A DNA stretch of 64,000 nucleotides from JABDIY01 sp963803845. GTDB taxonomy: Bacteria; Actinomycetota; Acidimicrobiia; Acidimicrobiales; SZUA-35. Made by a program: the position numbers and the translations under genes. A model generated the notes under the pieces. The model was not told the origin of the DNA. It did not search any database and saw only the letters and a program-made list of their open reading frames with translations. Shown here one piece after another: positions 7,322 to 16,265 of the stretch. The stretch's first letter is position 1. Every line of letters begins with the position of its first letter. Where the stretch lies: positions 1,488,001-1,552,000 of the forward strand of contig CAWDNZ010000005.1 of assembly GCA_963803845.1 (NCBI GenBank). The letters run 5' to 3'.

Positions 7322-8428
7322 CTAGATAAACGGCAAGCCTGTGGTGGTGGCGTTGGATCGGCCGTCTGGACCCTCCACCTCCACCGGTTCTCCCGATTCG
7401 ATCACGGTGGAAAGCAACTGACCCAAGCCAATTTTTTTCTGGAGACGATGCGACCACACCAGGGCGGACAGCGTGCCTACCTGGCGATCACCCTGCCAGA
7501 TCGGGGTGCGTTGGGGTAAAGGCCAGGCATCGGTGGTGTCGTCATGGATGAACAACCCCACCATCTGACGCTCGGGACCCGCTGCCGCCACCTTGGCCAG
7601 TGCAGCTTTGCCGATGAAGTCCGGCTCGATGTTGGGCTTCACGTATCGACCCATCAGCGTTTCGTATGGGTTGGAGTCCGGCGTGTTGTCGCCCCCATAG
7701 GAAAGTAGGCCACTCTCGATTCGCTCAACGTGATTGGGGGCGCCCGGCCCGATCCCATACTTCTCCCCTGCCGCAGCCACCCGGTTCCACAGCTCTACGC
7801 CGCGGCTGCCGTCCTGGAGGAACAGCTCGAAACCACCCTGCTTGCTCCAACCGGATCGGCATAAGACGATCGGGATGTCGTCGATGAAGGTCTCGGTGAA
7901 CCAGAAGTACCTCAGTGATCGAATCTCCTCACCGAACAGTTCGGCTACGAGGTCCTCGGCCTTTGGGCCTTGAATGGCGAGGGGGGAGACATCGGGCTCA
8001 GAAACCAGCACATCGAAACCCTTCTCCGTGGCAATAGCTTTCGCCCACAGCAGCATGTCGTTGTCAGCGATGGAGAACCAGTAGCGATTCCCGCTGAGTT
8101 TGAGGAGTACGGGGTCATTGAGAATTCGACCGTCGTGATCACACATGGCCACGTAGTAGCCCTGTCCCTCGCCCATCTTCGAGAGGTCACGGGAAGAAAG
8201 GTATTGAGCGCAAGCGTGGGCGTCGGGACCCTGAATCTCCACTTGCCGTTCACCGGCCACGTCCCACATGGAAACACCATTGATGAGGCGGTCATATTCT
8301 GCCTGAAGGTCACCGAAGCTCAACGGCATGAGCATCTTGTTATAGACCGTCCACGCTGTACAGCCGGCCGCAATCGTGGCCTCGTAGTAGGGCGAACGAC
8401 GGATTCGAGAGCTGGGGATGAGTTCCAC
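7322..8428 (-). CDS. GcvT-family aminomethyltransferase, DmdA-like
   Basis: A tetrahydrofolate-binding GcvT-fold protein of about 368 residues. The N-terminus SSRIRRSPYYEATIAAG then TAWTVYNKMLMPLSF resembles dimethylsulfoniopropionate demethylase DmdA more than the glycine-cleavage T protein. WDVAGERQVEIQGPDA and SSRDLSKMGEGQGYYVAMCD are shared by the clade. The C-terminal beta-barrel ends near GLPFI. DmdA moves a methyl group from DMSP to THF, yielding methylmercaptopropionate, and GcvT-like paralogues demethylate other small molecules. No dmdB/C/D genes are adjacent, so the substrate is not settled. Start is GTG 8428; an ATG at 8452 is an alternative. It is divergent from the methyltransferase gene at 8504. 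Confidence 0.7.
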   Translation of the reverse strand: MELIPSSRIRRSPYYEATIAAGCTAWTVYNKMLMPLSFGDLQAEYDRLINGVSMWDVAGERQVEIQGPDAHACAQYLSSRDLSKMGEGQGYYVAMCDHDGRILNDPVLLKLSGNRYWFSIADNDMLLWAKAIATEKGFDVLVSEPDVSPLAIQGPKAEDLVAELFGEEIRSLRYFWFTETFIDDIPIVLCRSGWSKQGGFELFLQDGSRGVELWNRVAAAGEKYGIGPGAPNHVERIESGLLSYGGDNTPDSNPYETLMGRYVKPNIEPDFIGKAALAKVAAAGPERQMVGLFIHDDTTDAWPLPQRTPIWQGDRQVGTLSALVWSHRLQKKIGLGQLLSTVIESGEPVEVEGPDGRSNATTTGLPFI

Positions 8429-8503
8429 GTCGGGGAGTTTGCCGCATTTCAATCGTTACTGCCAAGCGGACAAACGAGATTCCCACCACCTACGCTCGCA
8501 TGG

Positions 8504-9106
8504 GTGGATGAGAAACAGACCGGTTGGGCTTTTGTGGCCGTACAGGTGGTCCTCCTTGCGCTGGTCATCTTCCTTCCCACCGGCGACGCGTGGGAACGAA
8601 CGCCGAGCGTGCAGGCAGTCGGCCTGGCCCTCAACATCGCTGGGCTAGCGATCGTGGCACTCGGGGCTTTCGGACTGGGGCGGTCCCTCACTCCAACACC
8701 GGTGCCAGTGGAAGCGGGAGAACTCAAGACCAGCGGCCTTTACTCCCGAATGCGGCATCCGATCTACACCGGCGTCATGCTGCTGGCCATAGGTATAGCA
8801 GGGGCGTCGGGAAGCCGTTTCCGGGCTCTGGCCACGCTTGCGCTGATCGCCTTCTTCAACATGAAGGCGAGATGGGAAGAGGAACGCCTGGCAAAGAAAT
8901 TCGGCCGCGAGTATGAGGAGTACGCATCGCAAGTAAACCGCTTCCTACCAACTAGGAAGACAAAGACCAAACGCGCCAAGGCCGATTCGAAGAAGCGAAC
9001 GGTTAAGGATCCCGATCTGTCCGTTTCCAAGAGCACCAAGCGAGGCTTCACCGAAGGCAAGGGGCGCCCCACCCCCAAGCGGCCCCCCAAAAAACGCAAA
9101 CGGTAA
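8504..9106 (+). CDS. isoprenylcysteine methyltransferase-like membrane protein with basic tail
   Basis: A protein of about 200 residues of the ICMT/PEMT-like membrane methyltransferase family. Hydrophobic segments near residues 8-26 and 39-62 precede the conserved SRMRHPIYTG block and a C-terminal KARWEEERLAKKFGREYEEY helix, the hallmark SAM-binding region. The GTG at 8504 gives a normal N-terminus; the much longer open frame upstream is antisense to the DmdA-like gene. The last 60 residues are very Lys/Arg-rich (TKTKRAKADSKKR), which is unusual and suggests nucleic-acid or membrane-surface binding. The methyl acceptor is unknown. Confidence 0.75.
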   Translation: MDEKQTGWAFVAVQVVLLALVIFLPTGDAWERTPSVQAVGLALNIAGLAIVALGAFGLGRSLTPTPVPVEAGELKTSGLYSRMRHPIYTGVMLLAIGIAGASGSRFRALATLALIAFFNMKARWEEERLAKKFGREYEEYASQVNRFLPTRKTKTKRAKADSKKRTVKDPDLSVSKSTKRGFTEGKGRPTPKRPPKKRKR

Positions 9107-9122
9107 GCCCTATCGTTTCGGC

Positions 9123-10565
9123 ATGGATTTGTCAGCGGTCACCGCAACAGAAGCCATACGCCGTCTGAATGCCGGCGAGACGTCCAGCTCCGCGTTGCTG
9201 GAAGCTCAGATTGCGATTATCGAAGCCCGAAATGACGAACTGAACGCAGTCGTGACATCGGACTTGCATGCCGCTCGGAGCGCCGCTACTGGGGCAGACA
9301 ATCAACGAACTCGTGGCGAGGACTTGGGACCTTTCGGCGGTCTTCCCGTAACACTCAAGGATTCCTACGAGACGGTCGGTCTCACCACGGCGTGTGGGTC
9401 TCTCGACTACGCCGAGCATCGGCCCGATACCGATTCCGATGCGGCCCATGCCATCAAATCCACCGGTGGGATCATCTTCGGCAAGACCAATACGCCACTC
9501 ATGACCGGCGATCATCAGACCTACAACGACCTGTACGGGCTCACCCGGAACCCGTGGAATCCGGACCGCACAGCCGGCGGATCCTCTGGCGGCGCCGCCG
9601 TGGCTGTTGCCACCGGCATGAGCCTGGTCGAATTCGGGAGCGATATCGGGGGAAGCATCCGGCAGCCGGCTCACATGAACGGGATCTTCGGACTCAAACC
9701 CACCCACGGCGTACTGTCGCTCCGCGGTCACATTCCGGGACCTCCAGGAACACTGGCCCATCATGATCTGGGCGTTGCCGGTCCGCTGGGTCGTTCGCTG
9801 GATGACCTCGAATTGATGTTTCGAGCCGCCCTCACCGTCGGCGCCTTCAGTGGAGTGCCGGGCGCCGCTTTGCCAGCCAGCGACGGTCCGCCGGCCGTAA
9901 CCGATCTTCGTTTGGCCCTGTGGTCAGACGATCCCATGGCAACGGTTTCCCAAGCATGCAGACAGGCTGTGGAACGCATCGGGGCAGAACTGGCGTCTGC
10001 CGGGGCGGGCGTGGATGCCGATCTTCGCCCTTCCATGACCACCGACAAATTGCACATTACCTACCTGGGTTTACTCTGGGCTTTCACCGCGGCCGGCTTC
10101 CCCGACCCGGTGTACAACGGTCTCGCCAAAGCGGCTCGGGAAGCTGCGTTCGACGACATGTCTGCGCTTCTGCCGCGGCTGATGACCAGCAGCCACAAAA
10201 CCTGGCTCAAGAACAATGAGATCCGCCACAAAGCGATGGCGTCCTGGGACCAGGTGTTCCAGACGGTGGATGCGGTGATCATGCCGGTGGCCCCAACCCC
10301 GGCGTTTCCGCACGACACCGAGACTCAGTACTCCACCCGTCTCGTAGCTGTGGATGGCACCAATCGCCCGTACGTTGACACGCTCTTCTGGGCCGGCCTC
10401 GCCACGATGCCCGGCCTCCCGTCGGTGGTGATCCCCACCGGCTTGGTAGAAGGGCTCCCGGTCGGAATCCAAATCGTGGGTCCGCGCTACAGCGACTTCA
10501 AGCTGCTCGACATTGCCCGGACCATAGGCGACGTCGCTGATGCGAAGTTCGTAGCACCCCGCTAG
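9123..10565 (+). CDS. amidase (amidase signature family)
   Basis: A 480-residue amidase-signature hydrolase with the full Ser-cisSer-Lys triad. GLPVTLKDS holds the Lys, the TAGGSSGGAAVAVA block holds the cis-Ser, and GSDIGGSIRQPA carries the nucleophile Ser. The C-terminal part (PVAPTPAFPHD, LPSVVIPTGL) is the typical substrate-side half. It hydrolyses an amide to acid and ammonia, substrate unknown. It starts 16 bp after the methyltransferase gene on the same strand and ends at a strong hairpin. Confidence 0.92.
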   Translation: MDLSAVTATEAIRRLNAGETSSSALLEAQIAIIEARNDELNAVVTSDLHAARSAATGADNQRTRGEDLGPFGGLPVTLKDSYETVGLTTACGSLDYAEHRPDTDSDAAHAIKSTGGIIFGKTNTPLMTGDHQTYNDLYGLTRNPWNPDRTAGGSSGGAAVAVATGMSLVEFGSDIGGSIRQPAHMNGIFGLKPTHGVLSLRGHIPGPPGTLAHHDLGVAGPLGRSLDDLELMFRAALTVGAFSGVPGAALPASDGPPAVTDLRLALWSDDPMATVSQACRQAVERIGAELASAGAGVDADLRPSMTTDKLHITYLGLLWAFTAAGFPDPVYNGLAKAAREAAFDDMSALLPRLMTSSHKTWLKNNEIRHKAMASWDQVFQTVDAVIMPVAPTPAFPHDTETQYSTRLVAVDGTNRPYVDTLFWAGLATMPGLPSVVIPTGLVEGLPVGIQIVGPRYSDFKLLDIARTIGDVADAKFVAPR

Positions 10566-10594
10566 AAACGCAACCCACTGCTCCGAAGTTGAAA

Positions 10595-10628
10595 TCAAGC
10601 TGGGGCGAATTTCTTCGCCCCAGCTTGA
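10595..10628. terminator. bidirectional hairpin terminator
   Basis: TCAAGCTGGGGCGAA (10595-10609) is followed by a TTTC loop and its exact inverted copy TTCGCCCCAGCTTGA (10614-10628). It lies between two convergent genes, the amidase and the repeat protein. There is no clear T tract, as is common for actinobacterial terminators. Confidence 0.75.
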
Positions 10629-10645
10629 CTGGCGCTGCGAAATGC

Positions 10646-11284
10646 TTACGGAGCAGCCGAACTTGTCGGCAGATCTCGCAAAGCCGACATCCGATTCGCC
10701 TCAGCCGTCACATAAGAAGCATCCAACGACGCAGAACCAGACGCAGCAGCCGCAGCCGTCGGCAGATCTCGCAAAGCCGACATCCGATTCGCCTCAGCCG
10801 TCACATAAGAAGCATCCAACGACGCAGAACCAGACGCAGCAGCCGCAGCCGTCGGCAGATCTCGCAAAGCCGACATCCGATTCGCCTCAGCCGTCACATA
10901 AGAAGCATCCAACGACGCAGAACCAGACGCAGCAGCCGCAGCCGTCGGCAGATCTCGCAAAGCCGACATCCGATTCGCCTCAGCCGTCACATAAGAAGCA
11001 TCCAACGACGCAGAACCAGACGCAGCAGCCGCAGCCGTCGGCAGATCTCGCAAAGCCGACATCCGATTCGCCTCAGCCGTCACATAAGAAGCATCCAACG
11101 ACGCAGAACCAGTGGCGGCTGGTGCCGACAAGGTCGCCGACGGAGTGGCCTCATTGGATTGCTGTTGCACTACATACACCGTTCCTGCGGTAATCGCGAC
11201 GGCCGCAATCCCGATCACCATCGTGCGGTGCCTCGCCCAGTCCTCCAGATGAGGTAAGTGCGGTGCGTGGATTGTGAGCGCCAT
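10646..11284 (-). CDS. membrane-anchored tandem-repeat protein
   Basis: A protein of about 212 residues not recognised by family. An N-terminal segment of about 20 residues (MALTIHAPHLPHLEDWARHR) precedes one transmembrane helix (MVIGIAAVAITAGTVYVV). The rest is built from a 31-residue unit repeated five times with essentially no change; each unit contains LDASYVTAEANRMSALRDL followed by PTAAAAASGSAS. The start at 11284 is supported by GAAGGAGAGA just upstream on the minus strand. Long frames exist on the other strand because the 93-bp period is divisible by three, but only this strand has a ribosome site and a membrane anchor. The repeats are probably extracytoplasmic and helical/Ala-rich; the function is unknown. 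Confidence 0.65.
   Translation of the reverse strand: MALTIHAPHLPHLEDWARHRTMVIGIAAVAITAGTVYVVQQQSNEATPSATLSAPAATGSASLDASYVTAEANRMSALRDLPTAAAAASGSASLDASYVTAEANRMSALRDLPTAAAAASGSASLDASYVTAEANRMSALRDLPTAAAAASGSASLDASYVTAEANRMSALRDLPTAAAAASGSASLDASYVTAEANRMSALRDLPTSSAAP
10665..11112. repeat. five tandem copies of a 93-bp repeat
   Basis: Copies start at 10665, 10758, 10851, 10944 and 11037, exactly 93 bp apart. The last copy diverges after 11112. By eye the copies are identical over their shared length, implying recent expansion. The array encodes the 31-residue units of the membrane-anchored repeat protein. Confidence 0.95.
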
Positions 11285-11405
11285 TGCTCTCTCCTTCAAC
11301 TCGTAGGTTGACTAAAGAGTGCGGGCGTTTTCGACGTTTGTCTGGAATCCGGATCACATTAGGAGTTCAACGCTTCCACAAATATCGCGCTCGCTCCGAC
11401 CGCCA

Positions 11406-12362
11406 TTAGCTCCAGAGGGTCACGTGGACGCTGGGACGAAAGCGGGCGATATGCGCCCCGGACCCTTTGAGCACCGCCTGCATCGCACGGGGTGAAGAGA
11501 TGAAACGCAACAGTTCCGATGCTGCCGGAGTCAACTGACGGCGTTCCAGGGAGTAGGCCGTCCATGTGCCGTGGCTACTTCCGGCACCGACATCCAAAGC
11601 GGCGAGCCGGCCCACCTTCAATTCGTTCACAACCCGGTGGGCCAGCGCCAGCGCAATCCCCCGCCCAGACCGAGCCTCGCTGATCGCAGCTTCGCTGCTC
11701 TGAAAGACCAGCTGACGCGTGTCGGGAATGGCCAGATCGGTCAACATCCGATTGGCCACCCCTCCCACATCGAGCGCCTCCGGCCCAAGCAGCCATTGTT
11801 GCTGTTGCGCTTCGGGAATGGACACGCGTTTTCCCGCCAGGCGATGGGTCCTCCCCACCACGGGCACCATCTGATATCTCACGAACTCGGTGGAAACCAC
11901 GTCGGCAGACGAGGCGGCGAGTCTGGGGCCGAGGGCCAAATCAACGGCCCGGCGCACCAATAGGTCGGCGAACTGCTGAGGCGGGTAGACCGAAAGCTCC
12001 ACACGCAAGTCTTTGGCGCGTGTGGCAAACAACTGGATCAGGCCGGGCGCGGAATATTCAGCAAAAAGCGACGACGTGGCGAGCCGGAGGAGCCGCTGAC
12101 CGTCGGACGCCGCCAGCACTTCGGCTCGGGTCTGGTCTTGCAGACCGAGCATTTCCAAGGAGCGAGTAGCGAGACGGAGGCCCCCGGGCGTGAAGACCAA
12201 ATGGTCACCCGATCGCCGAAACAGCTGGTCATCCAACTCGGTGCGTAGCGCCTTGATGTGGTTGCTCACCGCCGTTTCGCCCACCCCCAGCTCCTTGGCG
12301 GCGGCCCTGGATGACCCGTGCCGAACCACCGCTACGAAGGTTTTCAGCTGCGCCGGTGTCAA
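11406..12362 (-). CDS. LysR-family transcriptional regulator, probable cox regulator
   Basis: A 318-residue LysR-type activator. The N-terminal winged helix (FVAVVRHGSSRAAAKELGVG, then ETAVSNHIKALRTEL) is followed by the periplasmic-binding-like effector domain. The predicted start is TTG 12362. The gene is divergent from the CO dehydrogenase operon, and the intergenic region holds a perfect LysR-type inverted repeat, so it very likely controls coxMSL and itself. LysR regulators replace the usual CoxC or RcoM proteins in some form I clusters. The co-inducer is unknown. Confidence 0.88.
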   Translation of the reverse strand: MTPAQLKTFVAVVRHGSSRAAAKELGVGETAVSNHIKALRTELDDQLFRRSGDHLVFTPGGLRLATRSLEMLGLQDQTRAEVLAASDGQRLLRLATSSLFAEYSAPGLIQLFATRAKDLRVELSVYPPQQFADLLVRRAVDLALGPRLAASSADVVSTEFVRYQMVPVVGRTHRLAGKRVSIPEAQQQQWLLGPEALDVGGVANRMLTDLAIPDTRQLVFQSSEAAISEARSGRGIALALAHRVVNELKVGRLAALDVGAGSSHGTWTAYSLERRQLTPAASELLRFISSPRAMQAVLKGSGAHIARFRPSVHVTLWS

Positions 12363-12374
12363 GAACTACAGCCT

Positions 12375-12394
12375 ACTTCACACAATCGTGAAGT
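12375..12394. promoter_or_regulatory. LysR operator in the lysR-coxM intergenic region
   Basis: ACTTCAC (12375-12381) and GTGAAGT (12388-12394) form a perfect dyad with a six-base centre, the size and TTCAC-n6-GTGAA form expected of a LysR box. It sits 13 bp before the lysR start and 65 bp before coxM. A TTGACA hexamer (12400-12405) follows on the coxM side. Confidence 0.7.
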
Positions 12395-12458
12395 GACGAT
12401 TGACACATGTGCGATTGCCCGACGAGAGTGGGTGAACCCAAGCAACGAAAGGGACGAG

Positions 12459-13340
12459 ATGCAGGTTCCAGCACCGCTCGAATACGAACGAGCCACCAGC
12501 GTTGACCACGCCATCGCGCTCATGGAGCGATTAGGCGACGAGGCCCGAATTGTGGCGGGCGGGCACAGTCTGATCCCCATGATGAAGCTCCGATTGGCCA
12601 ATCCCGAGTACATCATCGACATCAACGACCTCAGACAAGAGCTCGGCCACATCACCATCACCGACACCGAGGTCCGAATCGGCGCTTTGGCAACCCATCA
12701 GGAATTGCTGGATAGTAAGGAGCTTGCGGCGGTTCTGCCGATCTTCGCCGACGCCGAGAAGGTCATCGCCGACCCCGTTGTTCGCAATCGGGGGACCCTG
12801 GGGGGCTCGCTCTGCCAAGCAGACCCGTCGGAGGATCTCAGCGCCGTTTGCGACGCCCTAGGCGCGCAATGTGTGATCAGAAGCAGCTCCGGCGAGCGGG
12901 TGGTAGAGATGCACGACTTCCACCAGGGGCCCTACGAAACGGCGGTAGCTGACGGTGAGATGCTCACCGAAGTGCGGATTCCCCGCCGGCCCAATTCGTC
13001 CAGCGCCTATCACAAGGTGGAACGCAGGGCGGGAGACTGGGCGGTGGCTTCGGCCGGTGCCGCAATACAACTCGCCGATGACGGAACGATCCTTGACGGG
13101 CGGGTAGGGCTTTGCGCCGTTGGGCCCAACCTCACCAACGTCCAGCCGATCTCCGATGCGTTGCGGGGTCAGGTCCCTTCCGAAGAGCTCTACGCCCAGG
13201 TCGGTGAGATCGCCGCCGCCAATGCCAACCCCGCTACCGATACCCGAGGTACCGCCGCCTACAAGACCCACTTGGCGAAGGAGCTCACCATTCGTTCGCT
13301 TCGCAAAGCCGTCGCCCGAGCACAAGGACAAAACGTTTAA
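12459..13340 (+). CDS. coxM: CO dehydrogenase medium (FAD) subunit CoxM
   Basis: A 293-residue FAD-binding subunit of the molybdenum hydroxylase family. AGGHSLIPMMKLR near residue 34 and RNRGTLGGSLCQADPSEDL near residue 110 are the two FAD-contact motifs. The C-terminal CO_deh_flav domain follows. The ATG at 12459 has AAAGGGA just upstream; earlier in-frame starts overlap the regulator. CoxM takes electrons from the 2Fe-2S subunit and passes them to the quinone pool. coxS starts immediately after its stop, and the order M-S-L is the canonical one. Confidence 0.93.
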   Translation: MQVPAPLEYERATSVDHAIALMERLGDEARIVAGGHSLIPMMKLRLANPEYIIDINDLRQELGHITITDTEVRIGALATHQELLDSKELAAVLPIFADAEKVIADPVVRNRGTLGGSLCQADPSEDLSAVCDALGAQCVIRSSSGERVVEMHDFHQGPYETAVADGEMLTEVRIPRRPNSSSAYHKVERRAGDWAVASAGAAIQLADDGTILDGRVGLCAVGPNLTNVQPISDALRGQVPSEELYAQVGEIAAANANPATDTRGTAAYKTHLAKELTIRSLRKAVARAQGQNV

Positions 13341-13342
13341 TC

Positions 13343-13837
13343 ATGGAAATTTCAATGAAGATCAACGGTAACGACGTCACCCTAGATGCTGAACCCCGCA
13401 CCTTGTTGGTGAATTTCATCCGCGAGCATGCTGGGCTCACGGGCACGCATTGGGGCTGCGATACCTCCAACTGCGGCACGTGTGTTGTGCTGATCGACGG
13501 CCAACCCGTGAAGAGTTGTACCCAGTTGGCCGCCATGGCCGGCGGTCACGAAATCACCACGGTGGAGGGCTTGGAGACCGCCGATGGACTGGATTCCATC
13601 CAGGAGGGCTTCATCCAGTGCCACGGTCTGCAATGCGGGTTCTGTACGCCGGGGATGATGCTCACCGCCCGGGCATTGCTGGACAAGAATCCCGATCCAA
13701 CCGAACAAGTCATCCGAGAAGCCATCAGCGGTCAGATCTGCCGCTGCACGGGCTATGCCACGATCGTCCGCTCCATCCAGTGGGCGGCATCGAAGGATCG
13801 CGAAACCGCCGTATCGCTCGAAGGAGCAAGTGCATGA
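13343..13837 (+). CDS. coxS: CO dehydrogenase small (2Fe-2S) subunit CoxS
   Basis: A 164-residue two-cluster iron-sulfur subunit. The N-terminal plant-type ferredoxin domain has CDTSNCGTC plus a downstream Cys (SCTQ), and the C-terminal helical domain has CGFCTPGM and CRCTGY, all ligands for the two 2Fe-2S clusters. It relays electrons from the Mo-Cu site of CoxL to FAD in CoxM. Its stop overlaps the coxL ATG (ATGA), so the two are translationally coupled. Confidence 0.95.
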   Translation: MEISMKINGNDVTLDAEPRTLLVNFIREHAGLTGTHWGCDTSNCGTCVVLIDGQPVKSCTQLAAMAGGHEITTVEGLETADGLDSIQEGFIQCHGLQCGFCTPGMMLTARALLDKNPDPTEQVIREAISGQICRCTGYATIVRSIQWAASKDRETAVSLEGASA

Positions 13838-16236
13838 CCGTCACCGAAAACGCCAACCAAGTCCCAACGCCCCAGAACAACCTGAATGATCACAAGCCGG
13901 TTGGCTTCGGGCGCATGCTTCGCAAAGAAGACGCTCGGCTAGTCCGCGGCCAAGGCCAATTCTGTGACGACATCGTCCTTCCTGGCATGCTGCATCTAGC
14001 CATCCTGCGCAGCCCGTTCGCCCACGCCAATATCATTTCGATCGACACTTCTGCGGCCGAAGCCCATCCCAAGGTGACTGCGGTTGTGACCGGAGCGATG
14101 CTCGCCGAGCACAACCTGGCGTGGATGCCCACACTCTCCAACGACGTGCAAGCCGTGCTGGCCACCGACAAAGTCCGCTTCCAACACCAGGAAGTTGCCT
14201 TCGTCGTTGCCGAAGACCGGTACTCCGCCCGCGATGCGCTGGAATTGATCGACGTCGAGTACGAGATGCTCGAGCCGGTCGTAGATGTGCGCAAAGCAAT
14301 GGCGCCCGATGCCCCTATCATTCGGACCGACCTCGAAGGCAAGACTGACAACCATTGCTTCACCTGGGAAACCGGGGACGAGGCGGCCACGCAGGCCGTT
14401 TTCGACGCGGCCGACGTGGTGGTCAAGCAAGAGATGGTCTACCCCCGGGTGCATCCGGCCCCGATGGAAACCTGTGCATGTGTGGCAGACCTCAACCCGG
14501 TCAGCGGGAAGCTGACCCTCTGGAGTACTACCCAGGCCCCCCATGCCCATCGCACGGTGTACGCATTAGTGGCGGGGCTTCCCGAGCACAAGATCCAGAT
14601 CATCGCCCCGGACATCGGCGGCGGGTTCGGCGGTAAAGTGCCGATCTACCCCGGATACGTGTGCTCGATCGTGGCCTCTCTCCTCATCGGCAAGCCGGTG
14701 AAATGGACCGAGGATCGCACCGAGAACCTGGTGAGCACTGGCTTCGCCCGAGACTATGTGATGATCGGGGAAATCGCTGCCACAAAGGAGGGCAAGATCC
14801 AGGCCATCCGCACAAATGTGTTGGCCGATCACGGCGCCTTCAACGGTGTGGCCTCCCCCATCAAGTACCCGGCAGGGTTCTTTGGGGTCTTCACCGGCAG
14901 CTACGACATCGACGCCGCCTACTGCCACATGGACGCCGTGTTCACCAACAAAGCGCCGGGCGGTGTTGCCTATGCATGTTCTTTCCGTATCACCGAAGCC
15001 GTCTACCTGGTTGAGCGGATGGTTGATGTGCTCGCCTATGACCTCAAGATGGACCCGGCCGAGCTCCGCCTGAAGAACTTCATCCGGGAAGACCAATTTC
15101 CCTACGAAACAAAGACCGGTTGGGTCTATGACTCGGGCAATTACGAGCCCGCCATGCGCAAAGCCATGGCGATGGCGGGGTACGACGAACTGCGAAAGGA
15201 ACAGGCCGAGAAACGCGAACGCGGCGAGCTCATGGGCATCGGCATCAGCTTCTTCACAGAGGCGGTTGGAGCCGGGCCTCGCAAAGACATGGACATCTTG
15301 GGACTCGGGATGGCCGATGGCTGCGAGCTTCGTATCCACCCCACCGGCAAAGCTGTCGTTCGTATCAGCGTGAAAACCCAGGGTCAGGGCCACGAGACCA
15401 CGTTCGCCCAGATCATCGCCGAGGAGATCGGCATACCCCCGGACGACATCGAGGTGTTCCAGGGCGACACCGATAACACTCCCTTCGGCCTCGGCACGTA
15501 TGGAAGCCGATCCACCCCGGTATCGGGAGCAGCAGCCGCCCTCGTAGCCCGCAAGGTGCGCGACAAAGCGCAGATCATCGCTTCAGGGATGCTGGAAGTG
15601 AGTGTCACTGACCTTCAGTGGGACAAGGGGTCGTTCTCGGTGAAGGGTGATCCCAGCAAGTCGGTCACCATTCAGGACATCGCCATGCGAGCCCACGGCG
15701 CCGGTGATCTCCCCGACGGGATCGAAGGCGGCCTCGAGGCGCAGATCTGCTACAACCCGTCCAACCTCACCTATCCATTCGGCGCCTACATCTGTGTAGT
15801 CGACGTAGACCCCGGCACCGCCGAGGTGAAGGTGCGGCGTTTCGTAGCCGTCGATGATTGCGGTACCCAGATCAATCCAATGATCATCGAAGGTCAGGTC
15901 CATGGCGGACTCACCGATGGCGTCGGTATGGCCCTGATGCAGATGATCAGCTTCGATGAAGACGGCAACTGTCTGGCCGGATCGCTCATGGATTACCTCA
16001 TCCCCACTGCGATGGAAGTTCCCGACTGGGAGACCGGCCACACGGTTACCCCTTCACCGCATCATCCGATCGGAGCCAAAGGCATCGGCGAGTCCGCAAC
16101 GGTGGGTTCGCCCCCGGCGGTTGTCAACGCCGTGATCGATGCCCTTCAGCCATTCGGCGTGCGCCATGCCGACATGCCGCTCACCCCCAGCCGGGTGTGG
16201 GAAGCAATGCAGGGCAACGCCACTCCTTCGATTTAG
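13834..16236 (+). CDS. coxL: form I CO dehydrogenase large subunit CoxL
   Basis: An 800-residue molybdopterin-cytosine-dinucleotide subunit. The active-site loop reads VAYACSFR around residue 382, which fits the form I signature AYxCSFR with the Cys that binds the Mo-Cu centre; form II proteins have AYRGAGR instead. PDIGGGFGGKVPIYPGYV, TQGQGHETTFAQI and the C-terminal GAKGIGESATVG with the catalytic Glu are all present. It oxidises CO to CO2 at the inner face of the membrane as part of a (MSL)2 complex. The true ATG is 13834, overlapping coxS; the longer open frame upstream is an alternative frame of coxS. The second motif residue is Ala where many proteins have Arg. Confidence 0.95.
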   Translation: MTVTENANQVPTPQNNLNDHKPVGFGRMLRKEDARLVRGQGQFCDDIVLPGMLHLAILRSPFAHANIISIDTSAAEAHPKVTAVVTGAMLAEHNLAWMPTLSNDVQAVLATDKVRFQHQEVAFVVAEDRYSARDALELIDVEYEMLEPVVDVRKAMAPDAPIIRTDLEGKTDNHCFTWETGDEAATQAVFDAADVVVKQEMVYPRVHPAPMETCACVADLNPVSGKLTLWSTTQAPHAHRTVYALVAGLPEHKIQIIAPDIGGGFGGKVPIYPGYVCSIVASLLIGKPVKWTEDRTENLVSTGFARDYVMIGEIAATKEGKIQAIRTNVLADHGAFNGVASPIKYPAGFFGVFTGSYDIDAAYCHMDAVFTNKAPGGVAYACSFRITEAVYLVERMVDVLAYDLKMDPAELRLKNFIREDQFPYETKTGWVYDSGNYEPAMRKAMAMAGYDELRKEQAEKRERGELMGIGISFFTEAVGAGPRKDMDILGLGMADGCELRIHPTGKAVVRISVKTQGQGHETTFAQIIAEEIGIPPDDIEVFQGDTDNTPFGLGTYGSRSTPVSGAAAALVARKVRDKAQIIASGMLEVSVTDLQWDKGSFSVKGDPSKSVTIQDIAMRAHGAGDLPDGIEGGLEAQICYNPSNLTYPFGAYICVVDVDPGTAEVKVRRFVAVDDCGTQINPMIIEGQVHGGLTDGVGMALMQMISFDEDGNCLAGSLMDYLIPTAMEVPDWETGHTVTPSPHHPIGAKGIGESATVGSPPAVVNAVIDALQPFGVRHADMPLTPSRVWEAMQGNATPSI

Positions 16237-16265
16237 GAAGGCACACTAAGCACGGTGACTTTTCG

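Noticed and set aside
7970..8503. Long N-terminal extension of the ICMT-like protein
   Set aside because: It is antisense to the DmdA-like gene and lacks similarity; GTG 8504 fits the family.
10589..11257. Long plus-strand frames across the 93-bp repeats as the real gene
   Set aside because: A period divisible by three keeps several frames open. Only the minus strand has a ribosome site and a membrane helix.
12318..12458. CoxM start upstream at 12318
   Set aside because: It would overlap the LysR gene and operator; ATG 12459 has a ribosome site.
13450..13833. Extended N-terminus for CoxL
   Set aside because: This part is an out-of-frame reading of coxS. The homologous start is ATG 13834 with an ATGA overlap.
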